Shown: positions 33,207 to 36,126 of the stretch, in pieces
Numbering within the stretch: the stretch's first letter is position 1
Layout of the letters: the number at the start of each line of letters is the position of its first letter
Assembly (NCBI GenBank): GCA_903843135.1
Contig: CAIMOS010000230.1
Coordinates: 1 to 36,126, forward strand
From: an uncultured Ignavibacteriales bacterium
GTDB lineage: Bacteria; Bacteroidota; Ignavibacteria; Ignavibacteriales; Ignavibacteriaceae
DNA: 36,126 bases
Reading direction: 5' to 3'
Position numbers and translations under genes: made by a program
Notes under the pieces: model-generated
The model's database searches: none
The model's input: the letters and a program-made list of their open reading frames with translations, nothing else
What the model was told of the DNA's origin: nothing

Positions 33207-33869
33207 ATGAAGAAATTTATAAAATTCGGTGAAGATGTTGAAGGTTACTCTATCCCGGTATTAAATGAACGCGAAATAAGAGCGGCAGCGGGAATATTGT
33301 TCCTGATGATGTTTATTTCAATACAGGCGGCTGCCACGCGCGGCGAATTCCTGATGTTAAAGTATGCTATCGTAATATTCTTAACTGATATTGCAATTCG
33401 TGTCCTCGTCAATCCTAAGTTCGCCCCTTTCTTGATAATAGGCCGGCTGATCGTAAGGAACCAGGTGCCTGAATATGTCGGGGCACAACAAAAAAAGTTT
33501 GCCTGGATAATCGGATTCATATTAGCATTAATAATGCTGGTCCTTCAGGTAATAGTCAATTCATACGGCCCTATTACCGGGATGATCTGTATGATCTGTC
33601 TCATATTCTTATTTTTTGAATCGGTATTCGGTATCTGCATCGGATGTAAAGTTTACTCCTGGATTTATAAAGAAAAAGCGCAATACTGCCCGGGTGAGGT
33701 TTGTGATGTCAAAGCCAGACAGGACATCCAAAAAACATCCGGATTACAATTACTCATCGTCCTAGGATTTATCGCTTATATCGTACTCACCGTCTATTTG
33801 TTCGACGATAATTTCAGGCAGCAACCATTTCTTCTATTCGGGAGCGAACAAGTAGCTCACACAAAATAA
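33207..33869 (+). CDS. DUF4395 membrane protein
   Basis: A 220-residue inner-membrane protein with about four hydrophobic segments (28-46, 52-68, 97-120 and 122-140, plus a C-terminal helix near 182-203). The DUF4395 blocks are seen: VNPKFAPFLIIGR, VPEYVGAQQKKFAW and the Cys-rich FGICIGCKVY, with further Cys at about 167 and 172 in QYCPGEVC. The C-x-x-C residues suggest a redox or metal role; the family has no proven function and is often found near thiol-handling genes. Start at ATG 33207 with AAGGAAA ahead. TATATTTG at 33149 might be a -10 element, but this is weak. A partial copy of its 3' end lies downstream. Confidence 0.85.
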   Translation: MKKFIKFGEDVEGYSIPVLNEREIRAAAGILFLMMFISIQAAATRGEFLMLKYAIVIFLTDIAIRVLVNPKFAPFLIIGRLIVRNQVPEYVGAQQKKFAWIIGFILALIMLVLQVIVNSYGPITGMICMICLIFLFFESVFGICIGCKVYSWIYKEKAQYCPGEVCDVKARQDIQKTSGLQLLIVLGFIAYIVLTVYLFDDNFRQQPFLLFGSEQVAHTK

Positions 33870-33881
33870 GTGCCGTTTTGT

Positions 33882-33919
33882 TTTGGGAGTGCCCTTAATG
33901 CTGCTTGAAACAATATCAT
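33882..33919. repeat. Dispersed repeat with TGCTGCTTGAA, copy 1
   Basis: The segment TTTGGGAGTGCCC, then TTAATGCTGCTTGAAACA and ATATCAT, matches 35575-35610 with a few changes. It lies 13 bases after the DUF4395 stop codon. Upstream flanks (AAATAAGTGCC and GTTTTG) also match loosely, giving a unit of about 46 bases. Confidence 0.5.
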
Positions 33920-33920
33920 A

Positions 33921-33974
33921 TCTTTGCGCCCTTGCGTCTTTGCGAGAAATTCTCTCGCGAAGCCGCAAAGACGC
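33921..33974. repeat. CTTTGCG-type repeat, copy 3, forming a REP-like hairpin
   Basis: TCTTTGCGCCCTTGCG leads into a perfect 11-bp inverted repeat: GCGTCTTTGCG (33934-33944) with CGCAAAGACGC (33964-33974). A nested GCGAGA/TCTCGC pair lies inside. The stem has no T-run behind it. This is the most intact of three related intergenic copies. Confidence 0.65.
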
Positions 33975-34002
33975 TATTCGCCGGAAATCTCCTCTAGATA
34001 TG

Positions 34003-34095
34003 TTACTTACCGTCTATTTGTTTAATGATAATTTCAGTAAGCAGCTGTTTCAATTATTCATATATGAGCAGGTTGTTCATACAAAGTTGACGTAG
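34003..34095 (+). pseudogene. Duplicated 3' fragment of the DUF4395 gene
   Basis: Thirty codons starting LLTVYLFNDNF and ending EQVVHTKLT align with the last 28 codons of the DUF4395 protein (LTVYLFDDNF...EQVAHTK), both in DNA and protein. The shared stretches include ACCGTCTATTTGTT and GATAATTTCAG. The copy lies 220 bases after the original. There is no start or ribosome binding site of its own, so it is a remnant and not a gene. The repeats at 33882-33974 lie between the two copies. Confidence 0.7.
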
Positions 34096-34140
34096 TATAG
34101 TAAAGATTTTTATTGCAGATAATTAAAGACAAGACTTAAG

Positions 34141-34172
34141 TAAGAGGCTGCCCCTGTCAGGACAGCCTCTTA
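34141..34172. terminator. Bidirectional terminator hairpin
   Basis: TAAGAGGCTG (34141-34150) pairs perfectly with CAGCCTCTTA (34163-34172) around a 12-base loop. T-rich sequence follows on the plus strand (TAATTTTA), and A/T-rich sequence on the minus strand. It sits between converging genes, so it may stop both. Confidence 0.75.
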
Positions 34173-34236
34173 TAATTTTACAAATTAACGATATATGAAG
34201 CGCTAATATTCCGGATAGTTTTTCCGAGTACGCGCA

Positions 34237-35361
34237 TTAACTCAAAAATTTCCAAAAGTTATTTCTTGATATCACCTCAATCTCCGCATTGTATGCATCT
34301 TTAAACTGACTGGCTTTTCCCCAGCGCTTATTTCCCGAATACTTGAACTCATAACCACGAATTCGCCCTCCCTCTTCTTCAACATAATCTACTTCCTTTT
34401 GATCGTATGTCCGCCAAAAGTACGAGTTAACCCGCTTACCCGTATAAGCATTATGTTTTTTTCGTTCAGAGATTATGAAATTTTCCCACAACGCTCCGGC
34501 ATCATTTCGGTACTCTATCGCATTGAAATTATTTATAAGTGAATTGCGGATCCCATTATCAAAAAAATAGATTTTAACTGCTTTAGTAAGCTCATTCCTT
34601 AGATTCCTCGAAAACGAATTAAGCCTGAAAAGGACGAATGTCTTCTCTAACAGATCAAGATAACTTTGCACTGTCCGGATATTAATCCCGAGTTTGGAAG
34701 CAAGTTCATTATAACTTACTTCGCTGCCAAGCTGCAGTGCAATAAGAATGAGAAGATTCCTGAGCACTTCCGGTTTGCGTATCCCCTCCAGTTTCAGCAA
34801 ATCCTTATAAAGATATGATGAGGCTATCTGATCAAGGAGCCTTCCTGCTTCTTCTTCTCCGGATAGAAATACTTCAGGGTACGTCCCGAACCGCAGTATC
34901 CTTTCCAGCTTCGAGTCATATTCCAACCAGTCACCTTTCCCTTTTATTTCCCCAGCTGAAAGCGGATACATTTCATGAGCGTATACTCTGCCGGTCATCG
35001 GTTCCGAAATCTTTCCTGCAAGCTCAAATGAGGATGAACCGGTGGCGATTATTTGCACGTCTTTGATATGATCAGTAATAATCTTCAGCACTTTCCCGGG
35101 AAATTTCAAATTCTGCGCCTCATCCATCACGATAACTTTATAATCTCCGAAAAACGATTTCATGTTCTCCGGTTCCGGATTATTAAATTTCTCCGAAACC
35201 GAAATCAGTTCACAATCCAGATACCGTCCCTGTTCTCCGAAATCCTTCAGAATACGGCGAACCGAGGTGGTTTTTCCTATCTGTCTTGCGCCGTAAATCA
35301 CTATGGTCTTTCCTTTAAAAAGATCCTCTTTTATACGGGTTTCAATAAATCTTTGTATCAT
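34237..35361 (-). CDS. AAA-family ATPase with DUF4143 domain
   Basis: A 374-residue protein. The AAA_14 domain fills residues ~15-135: Walker A GARQIGKTT (near 25), Walker B VIVMDEAQ (near 77) and the sensor segment IIATGSSSFEL. Residues ~150-200 hold FGTYPEVF and SSYLYKDLL. The C-terminal DUF4143 part (~205-374) has a winged-helix region (SYNELASKLGINIRTVQSYLDLLEKTFVLF) and a nuclease-like fold with WENFIISE and QKEVDYVEEE...YEFKYS. This family is common in mobile and defence-rich regions of bacteria and archaea, but no function is agreed. It has its own promoter with twin operator-like repeats and no gene partner. Confidence 0.9.
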   Translation of the reverse strand: MIQRFIETRIKEDLFKGKTIVIYGARQIGKTTSVRRILKDFGEQGRYLDCELISVSEKFNNPEPENMKSFFGDYKVIVMDEAQNLKFPGKVLKIITDHIKDVQIIATGSSSFELAGKISEPMTGRVYAHEMYPLSAGEIKGKGDWLEYDSKLERILRFGTYPEVFLSGEEEAGRLLDQIASSYLYKDLLKLEGIRKPEVLRNLLILIALQLGSEVSYNELASKLGINIRTVQSYLDLLEKTFVLFRLNSFSRNLRNELTKAVKIYFFDNGIRNSLINNFNAIEYRNDAGALWENFIISERKKHNAYTGKRVNSYFWRTYDQKEVDYVEEEGGRIRGYEFKYSGNKRWGKASQFKDAYNAEIEVISRNNFWKFLS

Positions 35362-35380
35362 AATGCAATTATTTTAATGA

Positions 35381-35431
35381 ATTTTTGTATTATACTACAC
35401 AAAATTAGTAAAATTTTTGTATTATGCTACA
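35381..35431 (-). promoter_or_regulatory. Twin operator-like repeats in the AAA/DUF4143 promoter
   Basis: ATTTTTGTATTATACTACA (35381-35399) and ATTTTTGTATTATGCTACA (35413-35431) share 18 of 19 bases and start 32 bases apart, about three helix turns. On the minus strand the first contains TATAAT (35394-35389), a likely -10 for the ATPase gene whose start is at 35361. A regulator binding both would cover the promoter. Confidence 0.55.
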
Positions 35432-35574
35432 ATAATTTACATATACTTTTGGAGTCCGATGGAACAACTTTACCTGAAAAGAAATGACAACAAAGAATTA
35501 AACAGAATGAAATTATCCAAATGATTGTGGAATTTGACTTCTGTAGGAAAGGTCGTTGCTAAATTTCATTTTGC
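35432..35574. other. Gap before the IS element, no supported gene
   Basis: The 358-base gap between the AAA gene and istB holds the operators, the repeat at 35575-35610 and the IS end. In this part only a 21-codon plus-strand frame from ATG 35460 is seen (MEQLYLKRNDNKE...), with the weak signal TTTGGAG before it. It matches nothing known and may be a remnant. Confidence 0.4.
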
Positions 35575-35610
35575 TTTGGAGGGTCCTCAATGCTGCTTGA
35601 AGCATAATCA
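35575..35610. repeat. Dispersed repeat with TGCTGCTTGAA, copy 2
   Basis: TTTGGAGGGTCCTCAATGCT followed by GCTTGAAGCATAATCA matches copy 1 at 33882-33919. It contains the small palindrome TGCTTGAAGCA and ends one base before the predicted IS end, so the element may have inserted next to or into the repeat. Confidence 0.5.
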
Positions 35611-35611
35611 T

Positions 35612-36126
35612 TGTCAAAAACCACATTATTCCCCAGTTTCAGGATCACCTTATTCCCCACCTAAAAATTAGTTTAGCGATTCAAAAGATAGCATAAAAAC
35701 TACTTTGCACCGCTTAGTTTTAGAGCCCATTTTTCTTTCTGTAGGACTCTCCGGTTATGATTATCTGATGAGCATTATGAGCTAATCTGTCAAGCACCGC
35801 ATTCGCCATCACCGGATCAGGGAAGATGTTCATCCAATCGTTCATTGGCCTGTTCGACGTCAGCAGAGTTGATTTCTGCTGATACCGCTGATCTACAACA
35901 GTGTAAAAGTATTCCGCCGCTGCAGGCGACATTTTCTTAAAAGCAAAGTCGTCAATTACCAGCAGGTCGCACTTTATCAGAGGCTTAAGAAAGACTTCCT
36001 GTCTGCCCGTAATATCGGCTTTGTTAATATCCGTTAACAGTGAGGTGAAGTTAAGGAACTGTACTGAGAGATATTTTCTGCAGGTAAGATGAGCGATTGC
36101 TCTTGCCAGATGCGTCTTGCCAACTC
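35612..36126 (-). mobile_element. IS21-family insertion sequence, one end and istB only
   Basis: The istB-like gene defines the element. Two copies of TTATTCCCCA (near 35626 and 35651) lie between it and the outside, like the repeated end sequences of IS21 elements. The predicted tip is TG at 35612-35613 (TGTCAAAAACCACATT). The transposase gene istA must lie past the window edge, since istB is downstream of it. Confidence 0.7.
35720..36126 (-). CDS. istB: IstB-like ATP-binding protein (5' end cut by window)
   Basis: The IS21 helper ATPase that directs the IstA transposase to target DNA. The visible 135 residues start inside Walker A (VGKTHLARAIAH). They continue with FTSLLTDINKAD, the Walker B LLVIDDFAFKK, then AAEYFYTVVDQRYQQKST, LLTSNRPMNDWMNIF and LAHNAHQIIITGESYRKK, all family blocks in order. 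The stop codon is at 35720. About 100 N-terminal residues lie outside. No frameshift is seen, so the element may be active. Confidence 0.93.
   Translation of the reverse strand, partial: VGKTHLARAIAHLTCRKYLSVQFLNFTSLLTDINKADITGRQEVFLKPLIKCDLLVIDDFAFKKMSPAAAEYFYTVVDQRYQQKSTLLTSNRPMNDWMNIFPDPVMANAVLDRLAHNAHQIIITGESYRKKNGL

Noticed and set aside
33883-34002. Open frame running from the repeats into the DUF4395 fragment
   Set aside because: It crosses the REP-like hairpin and has only a TTG start without a binding site.
35460-35525. 21-codon plus-strand frame before the IS
   Set aside because: Too short, no homologue recognised, no neighbours in the same direction.

Overview
The window looks like part of a chromosome from the Ignavibacteria branch of the Bacteroidota/Chlorobi group. 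This is inferred from two secreted proteins ending in a type IX secretion C-terminal sorting domain with the NYPNPFNP motif, from many outer-membrane barrels and large multiheme cytochromes, and from gene content. No database search was possible. Most genes are intact and tightly packed. The right edge runs into an IS21-type insertion sequence.

Left part (1-6.8 kb). The 5' end of a 16S rRNA gene on the minus strand is followed upstream by two sigma70-type promoters and a boxA-like leader. It diverges from a rubrerythrin gene. A minus-strand operon then reads kdsC, a secreted transglutaminase-like protein, a small outer-membrane barrel, rfbB and an SLBB-domain polysaccharide export protein, which fits cell-surface glycan synthesis and export.

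Second part (6.8-18.3 kb). After a T9SS-secreted protein comes a plus-strand gene set that starts with a near-consensus sigma54 promoter. It encodes a PqqD-like small protein, an ATP-grasp ligase and a fold-III PLP decarboxylase, coupled by overlaps or 1-base gaps. A urea-transporter/M23-peptidase fusion, a TPR protein and an outer-membrane barrel follow. I see no precursor peptide, so the product is unknown. Then come anmK, an RmlD-like reductase, an ORF6N/PLD-like protein and nfo, separated by repeat-bearing gaps.

Third part (18.4-29.2 kb). dapF and a small protein end at a strong hairpin. Next is an electron-transfer locus. It holds a five-helix membrane protein with two H-X13-H pairs (a diheme cytochrome b pattern), an anchored TPR protein, a membrane-anchored ferredoxin/flavin NAD(P)H-type oxidoreductase with altered cluster ligands, a 20-CxxCH cytochrome, a 43-CxxCH cytochrome and an outer-membrane barrel. 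Together this reads as a route from the inner membrane through a 63-heme c-type wire to an outer-membrane porin, most likely for extracellular electron transfer.

Right part (29.3-36.1 kb). A PHP-domain protein, a YfgM/TPR-like membrane protein and a large FG-GAP T9SS-secreted protein end at a clear terminator. A DUF4395 membrane protein follows, with a duplicated copy of its own 3' end 220 bp downstream. An AAA/DUF4143 ATPase comes next, with a twin-repeat operator, and finally istB of an IS21-like element cut by the window edge. Several short dispersed repeats lie in the gaps.
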